A stretch of DNA of 64,000 nucleotides. It comes from an uncultured Bacteroidales bacterium (GTDB lineage Bacteria; Bacteroidota; Bacteroidia; Bacteroidales; CAIXZF01). A program made the position numbers and the translations under genes. Below the pieces are notes generated by a model. That model was not told the DNA's origin. It worked only from the letters and a program-made list of their open reading frames with translations, and did no database searches. Shown piece after piece: positions 1-9,556 of the stretch (position 1 is the stretch's first letter; each line of letters starts with the position of its first letter). The stretch spans positions 47,091 to 111,090 of the forward strand of contig CAIXZF010000051.1 in the NCBI GenBank assembly GCA_903923925.1. Reading direction: 5' to 3'.

Positions 1-1010
1 GCATCATCTTTAAGGTGACCAAAAAGTACAGGTGTAATCGGGTGAACGCCAGGAACAATTTTAAATCCTGCTTTTTCCATACCCTCCCTGAAAAGAATGG
101 TGTTCTCCTTTAGTTTGATGATAAGCTCAGTATTTTCTGAAAGGAGATTCAATACTTCGAGTGTTGCTCCTGTTATTGCCGGTGCAAGTGAGTTTGAGAA
201 CAGGTAAGGGCGCGACCGCTGTCTGAGGAATTCAACAATTTCTTTCCTGCCGGAAATGCAACCGCCTGATGCTCCGCCAAGTGCTTTTCCGAATGTTGTA
301 GAGATAATATCCACCCTGTCCATGGCATTGCAATATTCGTGTGTTCCGCGTCCGGTAGGGCCCATAAAGCCAGTTGCATGGGAATCGTCGACCATCACAA
401 TGGCATCATATTTATCAGCAAGATCGCAGATTTTGTCAACCTGGGCAATAATACCGTCCATAGAGAAAACACCATCGGTAACTATAATTTTGAACATCGC
501 ATTCTTTGCCTGTTTGAGTTTTTCTTCCAGGTCGTTCATATCGTTGTTCTTGTACCTGTAGCGCTGAGCTTTACAGACTCTCACGCCATCAATGATAGAG
601 GCATGATTTAACTCATCGGAAATGATGGCAGAATACTCATCAAAAAGGGGTTCAAAAACCCCTCCATTGGCATCGAAGGCAGAGGAAAAAAGGATAGTAT
701 CTTCCATTCCGAGGAAATCGCTCAGCTTTCTCTCAAGATCTTTATGTACCTGCTGGGTACCGCAGATAAAGCGGACCGATGCCATGCCGAATCCCCAGCG
801 GAAAAAGGCCATGTTTGATCCTGCCATAACCCTGGGATCGTTGCACAAACCGAGATAATTGTTCGCACAAAAATTCAAAACATCAAGTCCGTTACTTGTT
901 TTTATATGCACTCCCTGGGGAGTGGTCAGAATGCGTTCTTCCTTGTAAAGGCCTTCGCTTTTTATCTTTTCAATTTCCTTTTGCAGGTATTCTTTAAATT
1001 GTCCGTACAT
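1..1010 (-). CDS. kbl: Glycine C-acetyltransferase / 2-amino-3-ketobutyrate CoA ligase (3' end cut by window edge)
   Basis: Reverse-strand translation starts MYGQFKEYLQKEIEKIKSEGLYKEERILTTPQGVHIKTSNGLDVLNFCANNYLGL...; PLP-dependent alpha-oxoamine synthase motifs (DDSHATGFMG, TTFGKALGGASGG). Not in the ORF track because it runs off the window. Confidence 0.93.
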   Translation of the reverse strand, partial: MYGQFKEYLQKEIEKIKSEGLYKEERILTTPQGVHIKTSNGLDVLNFCANNYLGLCNDPRVMAGSNMAFFRWGFGMASVRFICGTQQVHKDLERKLSDFLGMEDTILFSSAFDANGGVFEPLFDEYSAIISDELNHASIIDGVRVCKAQRYRYKNNDMNDLEEKLKQAKNAMFKIIVTDGVFSMDGIIAQVDKICDLADKYDAIVMVDDSHATGFMGPTGRGTHEYCNAMDRVDIISTTFGKALGGASGGCISGRKEIVEFLRQRSRPYLFSNSLAPAITGATLEVLNLLSENTELIIKLKENTILFREGMEKAGFKIVPGVHPITPVLFGHLKDD

Positions 1011-1067
1011 GATTGTAATTTTTTCTGGTTTAGGAGCTTCTGAGTACTTTCAGTAAAAATATAGTGT

Positions 1068-2339
1068 TTAGAGTATCATTCCGGCACCAACGGTTTCGTT
1101 CGTGGCTTCATCTATAAGGATGAGACTTCCGGTAATGCGGTTATCCTGGTATGAATCAAAAATAAGAGGTTTTGTTGTCTTCAGTGTGATTCGTGCAATT
1201 TCATTCATTTTCACAACTTTATCATCATAAATTTCATCAAGGGAGCTAATGTTTATCTTGTAAACTATCGCTTTAATAAATCCACGCACCTCATGTGTGT
1301 TGTGTTTGATGGCATATTTAGCGTTCTCCTGAAGTGGTTTGAGGTTGAACCAGCAAATCATAACATCAAGCTCCTGCGAAACAGAGGGTAGCTTTCCTCC
1401 TGCAATCATATCTCCCCTGCTGATATCGATATCATCTTCCAAAGTAATAGAAACCGACATTGGCGGGTAGGCCTGCTCAAGATCGTTTTCGAAAACATCG
1501 AGACTCTTTATCCTGCTGGTGTTAGCTGAAGGCAGAATAGTAACCTCATCGCCCTTATGGAATATACCTCCGGCAATTCGTCCGGCATATCCGCGATAAT
1601 CGTGGAATTCGTCGCTGATTGGCCGAATAACGTACTGAACAGGGAAACGTTGTTCCGTGAAATTGTAATCGCTTGTAATATCAATAGTTTCCAGCATATT
1701 CCTCAGGGTAATCCCGGTATACCAGGGCATATTTCCGGAAGGATCTACCACATTGTCGCCATGGAGAGCACTGATAGGAACATAGCGAATTTCCCTCACT
1801 TTAAGCGACTCAGTGAAATTGGCATAGCTGTTTTTAATATCGTTGTAAACCTTTTCGCTGTAGTCGACAAGGTCCATTTTATTGATACACACAATTATGT
1901 GCGGAATTCCCAGCATGGAGGCTATATACGAATGACGCCGGGTTTGCTCTATAACACCGTTTCGGGCATCTACCAGAATCAGTGCAGCATTTGCTGTAGA
2001 AGCGCCGGTAACCATGTTGCGGGTATACTGGATATGACCGGGAGTGTCGGCAATAATGAATTTTCTCTGAGGAGTGGCGAAATACCTGTATGCAACATCA
2101 ATTGTAATTCCCTGTTCTCTTTCAGCTCTGAGTCCATCGGTAAGCAGGGCAAGGTTCATATAGTCGTTTCCCTTGAGGATACTGGCTCTTTTTACTGCTT
2201 CGAGCTGATCTTCGAAAATGGATTTGCTATCGTAGAGTAACCTGCCGATGAGCGTACTCTTTCCGTCGTCCACACTACCTGCTGTAGTAAATCGCAGCAG
2301 TTCCATGTCAAGGTATCCCTTCGAGCTAAACTCCTCCAT
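1068..2339 (-). CDS. cysN: Sulfate adenylyltransferase subunit 1 (GTPase)
   Basis: GTPase P-loop SVDDGKSTLIGRLLYDSK, DTPGHIQYTRNM, NKMDLVDY; directly downstream of cysD. Confidence 0.95.
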   Translation of the reverse strand: MEEFSSKGYLDMELLRFTTAGSVDDGKSTLIGRLLYDSKSIFEDQLEAVKRASILKGNDYMNLALLTDGLRAEREQGITIDVAYRYFATPQRKFIIADTPGHIQYTRNMVTGASTANAALILVDARNGVIEQTRRHSYIASMLGIPHIIVCINKMDLVDYSEKVYNDIKNSYANFTESLKVREIRYVPISALHGDNVVDPSGNMPWYTGITLRNMLETIDITSDYNFTEQRFPVQYVIRPISDEFHDYRGYAGRIAGGIFHKGDEVTILPSANTSRIKSLDVFENDLEQAYPPMSVSITLEDDIDISRGDMIAGGKLPSVSQELDVMICWFNLKPLQENAKYAIKHNTHEVRGFIKAIVYKINISSLDEIYDDKVVKMNEIARITLKTTKPLIFDSYQDNRITGSLILIDEATNETVGAGMIL

Positions 2340-2369
2340 AATTTGTGTGTGTTGAACTCACTTTGGTGG

Positions 2370-3275
2370 TTAAAAATACCCTTCTTTTTTTCTGTCTTCC
2401 ATGGCAGCTTCAGAACGTTTATCATCGGAGCGGGAACCGCGTTCGGTAACACGTGTTGCTGCTGTTTCGCTGATAATATCCTCCACAGATGAAGCGGTAG
2501 AAAGCGACAAGCCTGTGCATGAAATATCACCGATTGTTCTGCATCTTACTGTTTTTATTTCAATTTTCTCAGAGGGTTTCAGCTTCATAAAAGCTGCGGC
2601 TGCGAGCCAGACACCATCGCGGTTGAAGACTTCCCGCTGATGTGTAAAATAGAGGTTTGGCATTGGAATATTTTCGAGCAGGATGTACTGCCAGATATCC
2701 ATTTCTGTCCAGTTGCTGATCGGGAAAACGCGGAAATGTTCACCTATATTTTTACGGCCATTGAAGATATTCCAGAGTTCTGGTCTTTGGTTTTTAGGGT
2801 CCCATTGTCCAAACTCATCCCGATGGCTGAAGAAACGTTCCTTAGCACGGGCTTTTTCCTCATCGCGTCTTGCGCCACCCATTGCGGCATCGTATTTATT
2901 CGCTTCTATTGTGTCGAGTAAGGTAACAGTTTGAAGGATATTGCGGCTGGCATTAAAGCCAGTTTCTTCCACAGCACGTCCGGCATCTATTGATTCCTGA
3001 ACCAGGCCAACAACAAGCTGAACACCGAGATCCTTAACAAGCTTGTCGCGGTATTCAAGGGTTTCAATAAAATTATGACCTGTATCAATGTGCAGCAGAG
3101 GAAATGGCAACCGGGCCGGCCAGAAGGCTTTACGGGCAAGGTGTGTAAGAACTATGGAGTCTTTGCCTCCTGAAAAGAGCAGACAAGGCCTTTCAAACTG
3201 GGCTGCAACCTCCCTTATCACATAGATTGATTCTGATTCAAGTTCCCTGAGGTGTTTCAGCGTATATCCTTCCAT
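2370..3275 (-). CDS. cysD: Sulfate adenylyltransferase subunit 2
   Basis: PP-loop LLFSGGKDSIVLTHLARKAF, GGARRDEEKARAKERFFSHRDEFGQWDPKNQRPELWN typical of CysD. Confidence 0.96.
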   Translation of the reverse strand: MEGYTLKHLRELESESIYVIREVAAQFERPCLLFSGGKDSIVLTHLARKAFWPARLPFPLLHIDTGHNFIETLEYRDKLVKDLGVQLVVGLVQESIDAGRAVEETGFNASRNILQTVTLLDTIEANKYDAAMGGARRDEEKARAKERFFSHRDEFGQWDPKNQRPELWNIFNGRKNIGEHFRVFPISNWTEMDIWQYILLENIPMPNLYFTHQREVFNRDGVWLAAAAFMKLKPSEKIEIKTVRCRTIGDISCTGLSLSTASSVEDIISETAATRVTERGSRSDDKRSEAAMEDRKKEGYF

Positions 3276-3295
3276 CCCTAAATTATCCTATCCTG

Positions 3296-5758
3296 TCAGG
3301 TTCTTTTGAAAAAACGTTTTATTCCCTTTGCTTTTTTCTTCTTTTCGGCATCATCTCCATAATAACCATAGCCGTAACCGTAGCCATAACCGTAACCGTA
3401 ACCATAGCCGTAACCATAGCCATATCCATAGCCGTAACCATAGCCTTCATTGCCCAGCTTCACATCGTTAATCAGAATAGCTATATTCGGCAAATCTCTT
3501 GATTCAACGTCCTTTATAATGGCGCCAAATGCTTTTTTATGTGTATAAAACTGTCGTACAACAAACACATTGATGTCGGTATGCTTCATAAGCAGGAAGG
3601 AGTCTGTAACCAGGCCAACCGGAGGTGAGTCAACAATAATAAAATCATAGCGTTTTCTCAATTCTGCAAAAAGTTCTGATGTTTTATCAGAAGCAATTAA
3701 TTCGGCAGGGTTGGGAGGAATGGGGCCAGCCATTATTAGATCGAGGTTCTCGACAGGAGAGGGTTGAATAATCTGATCTATCGTACTTTTATTAATAAGG
3801 TAAGAGCTCAGACCTGCACTGTTCGATAGTCCGAAATCCTTGTAAATTTTAGGCTTTCTAAGGTCAAATCCCAGAAGAACCGTTTTCTTGCCATAAAGTG
3901 CATAAATGGAAGCAAGGTTCATGGATGTGAAGGTTTTACCCTCAGAAACCATTGTGGAGGTTACCATAATGGTGAGTTTTTCCTTCCCTTTTCCCATGAA
4001 CTGGAGGTTGGTTCTCACCGATCTGAAGGCTTCAGAAATAGCAGATTTCGGGTGGTTATAAACTACAAGCTGAGTATCCTTGTCGCTGTGAACAATATGC
4101 CCGATAGAAGGGATATTCGTAAGATTTTCAAGGTCCTTCTTTTCAACGATGGTATCGTTCATGAACTCTCTGAGGTAGATAATCAGAATTGGAATGATGA
4201 GCCCGATCAAGAGAGCAATCAAATAGTTCAAGGATGTTTTAGGATACACAAGCGTTGCCCCTCTGGCCTCATCAATAACTTTATTGTCGGAAAGGTTAGA
4301 GGCTTTCGCAATGGCAGATTCAGCACGCTTTTCGAGGAGGTAGGTGTAAATTTTATCGTTTATGTTAAATTTTCGCTGAATGTTGATGAGCTTACGTTCT
4401 GTGCCCGGGAGTTTGTTCACCTCAGCTTCAATTATTGCTGCTCTTCTGTCGAGTTCCTTTGAAGTAATATTTGAAAGGTTTATGGTATTTTGCACATTTT
4501 GCAATAAAGCTGCGGCAACCTTCTTAATTTTTTCGTTGGCAAGCTCCAGGTATGGATTTTTTTCAGTAGATCCAAGCTCGAATTGAGCCTTTTCACTAAT
4601 TAAGCCATTAATAGTTGTTACTAATCCGGCAAGTATTGGTTCTTCAATACCCATAGCAGAAGGCGCCACGATTTCATCTTTCAGCTCAGAACTTTTTTTA
4701 AGATAATCGTACAGATATTTTAAATACTTTGCCCTAAGCAGTGATGTTGTTCTTTCGCCCTCCAGCTGGCTTACTTTTCCGAATACTGTGCCAGCCTCCG
4801 TACTTAACTCCATAATTTTGTTCTGTTCGCGGAAATTCTGGAGGTTTCTCTCTGCATTGCCAAGAGAGTCGGTAATATCAGTTAATTGGCTATCAATAAA
4901 TGCAATTGTATTGATGGCCTTTTGATTTTTTTCATCAAGATCGCGCTGAATGTAGGCTTGGGCAAGTGTATTCACAAAATCCACAGCTTTTCCGGATTCC
5001 TTATTTTTAAAGCTGATGTTGAGAATAGAAGCTTCTTTGTTAAGGGTTGTTATTTCGACTCCCTTCATCTGATTCGCAAGCTGATCGATAGTGTTGAGGA
5101 AAAACTTAAAACTCTGACTACTATTGGATGAACTAAAAAAGCGAGTTCGGTTAATTTTGAAGGAGAAAAATTTTGTCTGGTATAATTCGCCGAAAGAAAG
5201 TGTTTTTTTAATTGTATTTGGCAGGGAAACGCCATCAACAACTTTTCCTTCCCTGAAATTATACAGGTTGGCCCGTTCAAGATCGCCAAATTCTATCTGG
5301 TATTTATCATCATTCAGAATCTTCAGCAATACCGGAACATTCACCAATTGCGGAAATGCGGAATCGTATTCTACTACAAAAGGACTGCATTTATAGAGTT
5401 CAATAAAACGGAATCTTCCCTCAGTCATGTAAGTAACCTGGAGATTCATAGCCATTACAGCTAAACGTGATAGTTTATACGATTGCAGAATTCCGATTTC
5501 ATTCTGGATTTTTTTCTGGGGGGCAAACATATTCATGCCACCAATAAAATCAGCACCGGCAGCTTTGTCATCTTTTACCAGGACAGTGCATGAGGTCTGG
5601 AAAATTTTCTCGGCGTAGCGGTTAAACAAGAAAGCCACTGCCATTGAAACCGACACGAAGAAAATAAAATAGTACCAACTCCGCCTGAGTTTAAACAGCA
5701 GAGCTTTTATATCGATGGTTTCTTCTTTTTGATATTCCTGTAATTGATCCACGTGCAA
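3296..5758 (-). CDS. Exopolysaccharide tyrosine autokinase / chain-length determinant (Wzc-like) with Gly-Tyr repeat tail
   Basis: Two TM segments flanking a periplasmic Wzz-like region, C-terminal BY-kinase (Walker A-like MVSEGKTFTSMNLASIYAL, FIIVDSPPVG), Tyr-rich C-terminus. Confidence 0.93.
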   Translation of the reverse strand: MHVDQLQEYQKEETIDIKALLFKLRRSWYYFIFFVSVSMAVAFLFNRYAEKIFQTSCTVLVKDDKAAGADFIGGMNMFAPQKKIQNEIGILQSYKLSRLAVMAMNLQVTYMTEGRFRFIELYKCSPFVVEYDSAFPQLVNVPVLLKILNDDKYQIEFGDLERANLYNFREGKVVDGVSLPNTIKKTLSFGELYQTKFFSFKINRTRFFSSSNSSQSFKFFLNTIDQLANQMKGVEITTLNKEASILNISFKNKESGKAVDFVNTLAQAYIQRDLDEKNQKAINTIAFIDSQLTDITDSLGNAERNLQNFREQNKIMELSTEAGTVFGKVSQLEGERTTSLLRAKYLKYLYDYLKKSSELKDEIVAPSAMGIEEPILAGLVTTINGLISEKAQFELGSTEKNPYLELANEKIKKVAAALLQNVQNTINLSNITSKELDRRAAIIEAEVNKLPGTERKLINIQRKFNINDKIYTYLLEKRAESAIAKASNLSDNKVIDEARGATLVYPKTSLNYLIALLIGLIIPILIIYLREFMNDTIVEKKDLENLTNIPSIGHIVHSDKDTQLVVYNHPKSAISEAFRSVRTNLQFMGKGKEKLTIMVTSTMVSEGKTFTSMNLASIYALYGKKTVLLGFDLRKPKIYKDFGLSNSAGLSSYLINKSTIDQIIQPSPVENLDLIMAGPIPPNPAELIASDKTSELFAELRKRYDFIIVDSPPVGLVTDSFLLMKHTDINVFVVRQFYTHKKAFGAIIKDVESRDLPNIAILINDVKLGNEGYGYGYGYGYGYGYGYGYGYGYGYGYGYYGDDAEKKKKAKGIKRFFKRT
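3359..3445 (-). repeat. Hexanucleotide-type repeat encoding (Gly-Tyr)14 plus an extra Tyr in the kinase C-terminus
   Basis: Direct reading of the complement: ggc tat ggt tac ggc tat gga tat ... ggt tat tat. Confidence 0.95.
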
Positions 5759-5760
5759 AA

Positions 5761-6588
5761 TTATTTAAAGTAATTCAAGAGTACCATGGCCATGGTAATG
5801 GAAGAGAAGAGCAGACCGTATGGAAAAGCTTCAAATGACCATACTTTTTCGGTATACGCTTCTGCATAAAGGATATCATTGGGTCTGAGGTAGTAATATT
5901 CCGACTTGATGATATCTTTACTTGTTAGGTCGAGCAGCACGATATTGACTTTGTCATCAACTTGCCTGACAAGACGAATTTTTTTACGATTGGCAAAAGG
6001 CAGCAGATCGCCTCCTATACCCACTGCTTCAAATATGGTAAGTTTTTCCTGAAAAATCGGCTTTTTACCCGGACTTTTCCACTCCCCAAGCAAAGTAATG
6101 TTGAAACTTGTAAGTTTAATAATAATTGTGGGTTGTTTTATATATTCGCTAACCCTGTTAAACAGCTTGGTTTTTGCTTCCGACAAGGTAAGGCCAACTA
6201 CATTTACAGACCCAACAACAGGAAAATCAATAGTGCCTTCATTTGAAACAGTATAACTGGAAAGATAGGCACCACCAGATTCGCTGTTACCCATGGAAGC
6301 GTTTGAACCACCAGAAGTCAAATTGAAAATGTTATTCATCTTCTCATCAAGGCCTGTAACCCGTATATGCAGATTATCGCCCATACAGAGGCGATAGGTA
6401 CTGGCCATTGCATTTTTATTAACCTGAATTGTATCTGCCTGATTATTACCCTGCAGATATCTTATTTTCTTTTGAGAGATGCAGGAGGTGAAAACTATTG
6501 ATAATCCTACCAAAAGAATCAAAACCTTCAATAGTATGTATGATTGTATTTTCATTTTGTCCATTACAGTATACACTAATATCTGCAA
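5761..6588 (-). CDS. Polysaccharide export lipoprotein (Wza/BexD family)
   Basis: Lipobox-like SIVFTSCISQKK, SLBB/poly-export pattern (YRLCMGDNLHIRVTG, GTIDFPVVGSVNVVGLTLSEAKTKL); 2 bp from the Wzc-like gene. Confidence 0.92.
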   Translation of the reverse strand: MQILVYTVMDKMKIQSYILLKVLILLVGLSIVFTSCISQKKIRYLQGNNQADTIQVNKNAMASTYRLCMGDNLHIRVTGLDEKMNNIFNLTSGGSNASMGNSESGGAYLSSYTVSNEGTIDFPVVGSVNVVGLTLSEAKTKLFNRVSEYIKQPTIIIKLTSFNITLLGEWKSPGKKPIFQEKLTIFEAVGIGGDLLPFANRKKIRLVRQVDDKVNIVLLDLTSKDIIKSEYYYLRPNDILYAEAYTEKVWSFEAFPYGLLFSSITMAMVLLNYFK

Positions 6589-6663
6589 AGGTAAAAATTA
6601 TTTACTTAATACCAATTACGTATATTAATGAGTCACTTTTTTCCATCATCTCCCCACATACCT

Positions 6664-6671
6664 TATCTTTG
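6664..6671 (+). promoter_or_regulatory. Possible Bacteroidetes -7 element TATCTTTG upstream of the M14 peptidase
   Basis: Matches TAnnTTTG about 67 bp before the ATG; no clear -33 element. Confidence 0.4.
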
Positions 6672-6737
6672 TGATATCCGGCTTGCATAAAGCAACTTTT
6701 CAGGTAAATAAATGTCTTTGAAAATATAGTTATACAT

Positions 6738-9554
6738 ATGAAGAGAATCTACACCTTACTTCTTGCCCTTGCTTTGTTTATTTCTTTTGAATCTTTCGCT
6801 CAGAAGGAAAGCGGTTCAACCGATGATGCGTATTTGTCGTATCAGCAGATGCTCGACCTGATGGACAGCATTTCGACAGCCCATCCCAACATCTGTATGA
6901 AGGTAAACCTGGGGACTTCCGCTGGTGGAAGACAGCTTGTTGCCCTTAAAATAAGCGACAATGTTACTGTGAACGAGGCAGAACCATCGATTTTGTTTGA
7001 GGGCGGCATCCATGGCGATGAACTTGTTGGCCCCGAAATGGTGGTTCGGTTTGCAAGGGAACTGTGTAATAATTATTCAACAAATTCATTCTACTCAGAA
7101 CTTATAAATTCGCGGCAGATCTGGCTTATTGCCATGATCAATCCTGATGGAAGGGTAAATAACGACCGCTATAATGAAAATGGCGTAGATGTTAACCGCG
7201 ATATGGGATATATGTGGGGTGGTGAAGGCAATAGCACAGGCGAATATTCTCAGCCGGAATCGAAAATTGTGCGGGATTTCCTTTTCAGTCATCCGCTCTC
7301 AATTTATATTTCCTACCATGCAGGAACAGAAACCATTGCTTACCCCTGGAGTTACCGTGGAAATCCTTCCGCAGAAGATGCTGCCAATGCATTTCTTGGC
7401 AACCTGTATTCAAGCACATCAGGCTACAGCAATCTCACTTACGGGCAAGGTTATATAACTATGTATGCCATAAACGGCAGCACCAAAGATATGGGTTATG
7501 GCACCAGCGGCATAATAAGCTGGTCGCTGGAAGTGTCGCTGGATAAGCAGCCACCGGCTGCTCAGATTCAGACGTATTGCGATCAGAACAGGCCTTCGAT
7601 GCTGGCAATGACCACACAGGCAGGGTATGGCTTGCAGGGTACCATTACAGATTCTGTGAGCGGAAACCCTGTATCTGCAGTTATTTCGGTGAACAGCTTC
7701 TACCCTGTTTATTCAGATACCGGGATTGGTTATTATCACAAATACCTTTTGCCCGGAACCTATACTGTTACTATTTCGGCCAATGGTTATCACAGCAAAA
7801 CTTTCCAGGCTGTATCAATTTCTGCGGCCACAGCAACGACTCTCAATGCTCAGCTTGCTCCTGAGAATATGCAGTATGCCTATAAAGTTGTTAGTTGTGT
7901 AATTCCCGGAAATAATTTTGATGATGAAGGTTTTACTCCCGCTGTTATTGGCGAAGCTGATAATGTGAGGTACAGTTTAGGTAAAGGAGGCAGCATTGTT
8001 ATTGATATGCAGAAATCAATTTCTGATGAACCCGGAAATGACATTCTGATTGTTGAAGATGATGGTGATCCGGAAGGATACAATGTTCAGGCCGGAAATT
8101 CTCCTGACGGACCCTGGACTCCGATAGGAAATGCTACAGGTACAACTGGTTTTGATTTCGCGAATGCTGCTGTTACACAAGCACGATATCTTAAGGTAAT
8201 TGACGATAATAATGGTTTATCAGCCGGAAACAATGCAGGTTTCGATCTGGATGCAATACAAGTGCTGCCCCATGCTGCTGCGGTTTACCTGCTAATGCCC
8301 AACTATAGCTTTGTTGAAACCCTTGGAAACAACAACGGACTAATAGAACCCGGCGAAGAAATTATGGTTACCGCTATGATTCTCAACAACGGAATCCTTA
8401 CAGCTGATAACACCCTGGGAATACTGAGCAGTGGTGCATCATATATTACACTACCCTCACCAAATCCAGTATTGGGGACAATTGTCTTCGGACAACTGGT
8501 GAGTGTTACATTTCCAGTTACAATAAGTGCGATGGCGCTGAATGGGAATGCATTTACAATTATGTTAAACCTTAGTGCCAATGCTGGCAGTTATACAACG
8601 GTTTTCCCACTTAATTTTTCTGTCGGTGCGCAGCTTGAGGACTGGGAAACAGGCGATTTCACTAAATACCCCTGGTCGCAGGCTGGTGATGTTCCATGGA
8701 TAATTACCACTGCAAACCCTTATGAGGGAACCTATTGTGCCAGATCAGGGATTATCAGCGATATGCAAAACACAGAACTTACGGGAACATTTACGGTTAC
8801 TGCTCCCGACAGTATTTCTTTTTACCGTAAAGTTTCCTCGGAGCTGGATTACGATTTTTTAAGGTTTTATATTGATGGAGTAGTAAAAGGACAATGGTCG
8901 GGTGCGGTAAGCTGGGGCAGGGTTGCATTCCCTCTTACTTCTGGCAGTCATACCTTCAGATGGGTCTATTCGAAAGATCAGAACACTGGCGGAGGAAGCG
9001 ATGCAGCATGGATAGATTACATTGACTTACCGCCGGTTGCTGTGCAGTCTGCTGTTAGTTTTACGCTTCCATTTAGCACATATTGTTATTATAATCCAGC
9101 AGTTACCTTAACAGGAGGCAGTCCGGCCGGAGGTACTTATTCGGGACAGGGAGTGAACAATGGCATCTTCACCCCAACAGCTGCCATGATTGGTCAGATT
9201 ATCAGCATTACCTATACTGTTACCGATACAAACGGGAACAATGGTTCGGCAAATGCCTTTCTTTTCATTGATAACTGTGTGAATATCAATGAAAAAAATC
9301 AGGAGAATTATTGTAGTGTTTTCCCAAATCCGAATTCAGGAAACTTTGCTGTAGATTTCTATTCCGAAAAAGAAGAAGCTACGTGGTTTGCACTAAGCGA
9401 TTGCCTGGGCCGGATTCTGATTTCTGAGCCTTATATTTCCTGTGCCGGAAAAAACACCAAAACCTTTTCAATTGCCCCTTTATCACCTGGTTTATATTAC
9501 CTGAGCCTTGAAACAAACAGTAGAACTATTGTGAAAAAACTAATCATTCAATAA
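6738..9554 (+). CDS. Secreted M14 zinc carboxypeptidase with carboxypeptidase-regulatory-like domain, GNNNG/D.GE domain and T9SS type A sorting domain
   Basis: Signal peptide; GGIHGDELVGPEM (HxxE zinc motif), NPDGRVNNDRYNENGVDVNRD, SLEVSLDKQP; C-terminal VFPNPNSGNFAVDFYS...LSPGLYYLSLETNSRTIVKKLIIQ. Confidence 0.92.
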   Translation: MKRIYTLLLALALFISFESFAQKESGSTDDAYLSYQQMLDLMDSISTAHPNICMKVNLGTSAGGRQLVALKISDNVTVNEAEPSILFEGGIHGDELVGPEMVVRFARELCNNYSTNSFYSELINSRQIWLIAMINPDGRVNNDRYNENGVDVNRDMGYMWGGEGNSTGEYSQPESKIVRDFLFSHPLSIYISYHAGTETIAYPWSYRGNPSAEDAANAFLGNLYSSTSGYSNLTYGQGYITMYAINGSTKDMGYGTSGIISWSLEVSLDKQPPAAQIQTYCDQNRPSMLAMTTQAGYGLQGTITDSVSGNPVSAVISVNSFYPVYSDTGIGYYHKYLLPGTYTVTISANGYHSKTFQAVSISAATATTLNAQLAPENMQYAYKVVSCVIPGNNFDDEGFTPAVIGEADNVRYSLGKGGSIVIDMQKSISDEPGNDILIVEDDGDPEGYNVQAGNSPDGPWTPIGNATGTTGFDFANAAVTQARYLKVIDDNNGLSAGNNAGFDLDAIQVLPHAAAVYLLMPNYSFVETLGNNNGLIEPGEEIMVTAMILNNGILTADNTLGILSSGASYITLPSPNPVLGTIVFGQLVSVTFPVTISAMALNGNAFTIMLNLSANAGSYTTVFPLNFSVGAQLEDWETGDFTKYPWSQAGDVPWIITTANPYEGTYCARSGIISDMQNTELTGTFTVTAPDSISFYRKVSSELDYDFLRFYIDGVVKGQWSGAVSWGRVAFPLTSGSHTFRWVYSKDQNTGGGSDAAWIDYIDLPPVAVQSAVSFTLPFSTYCYYNPAVTLTGGSPAGGTYSGQGVNNGIFTPTAAMIGQIISITYTVTDTNGNNGSANAFLFIDNCVNINEKNQENYCSVFPNPNSGNFAVDFYSEKEEATWFALSDCLGRILISEPYISCAGKNTKTFSIAPLSPGLYYLSLETNSRTIVKKLIIQ

Positions 9555-9556
9555 GC

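Noticed and set aside
1557-2240. 227-aa plus-strand ORF opposite cysN
   Set aside because: Antisense to a clear cysN coding frame; composition has no family signal. The same applies to other antisense ORFs in the track, such as 10916-11290, 14832-15134, 26219-26617, 30183-30569 and 38068-38520.
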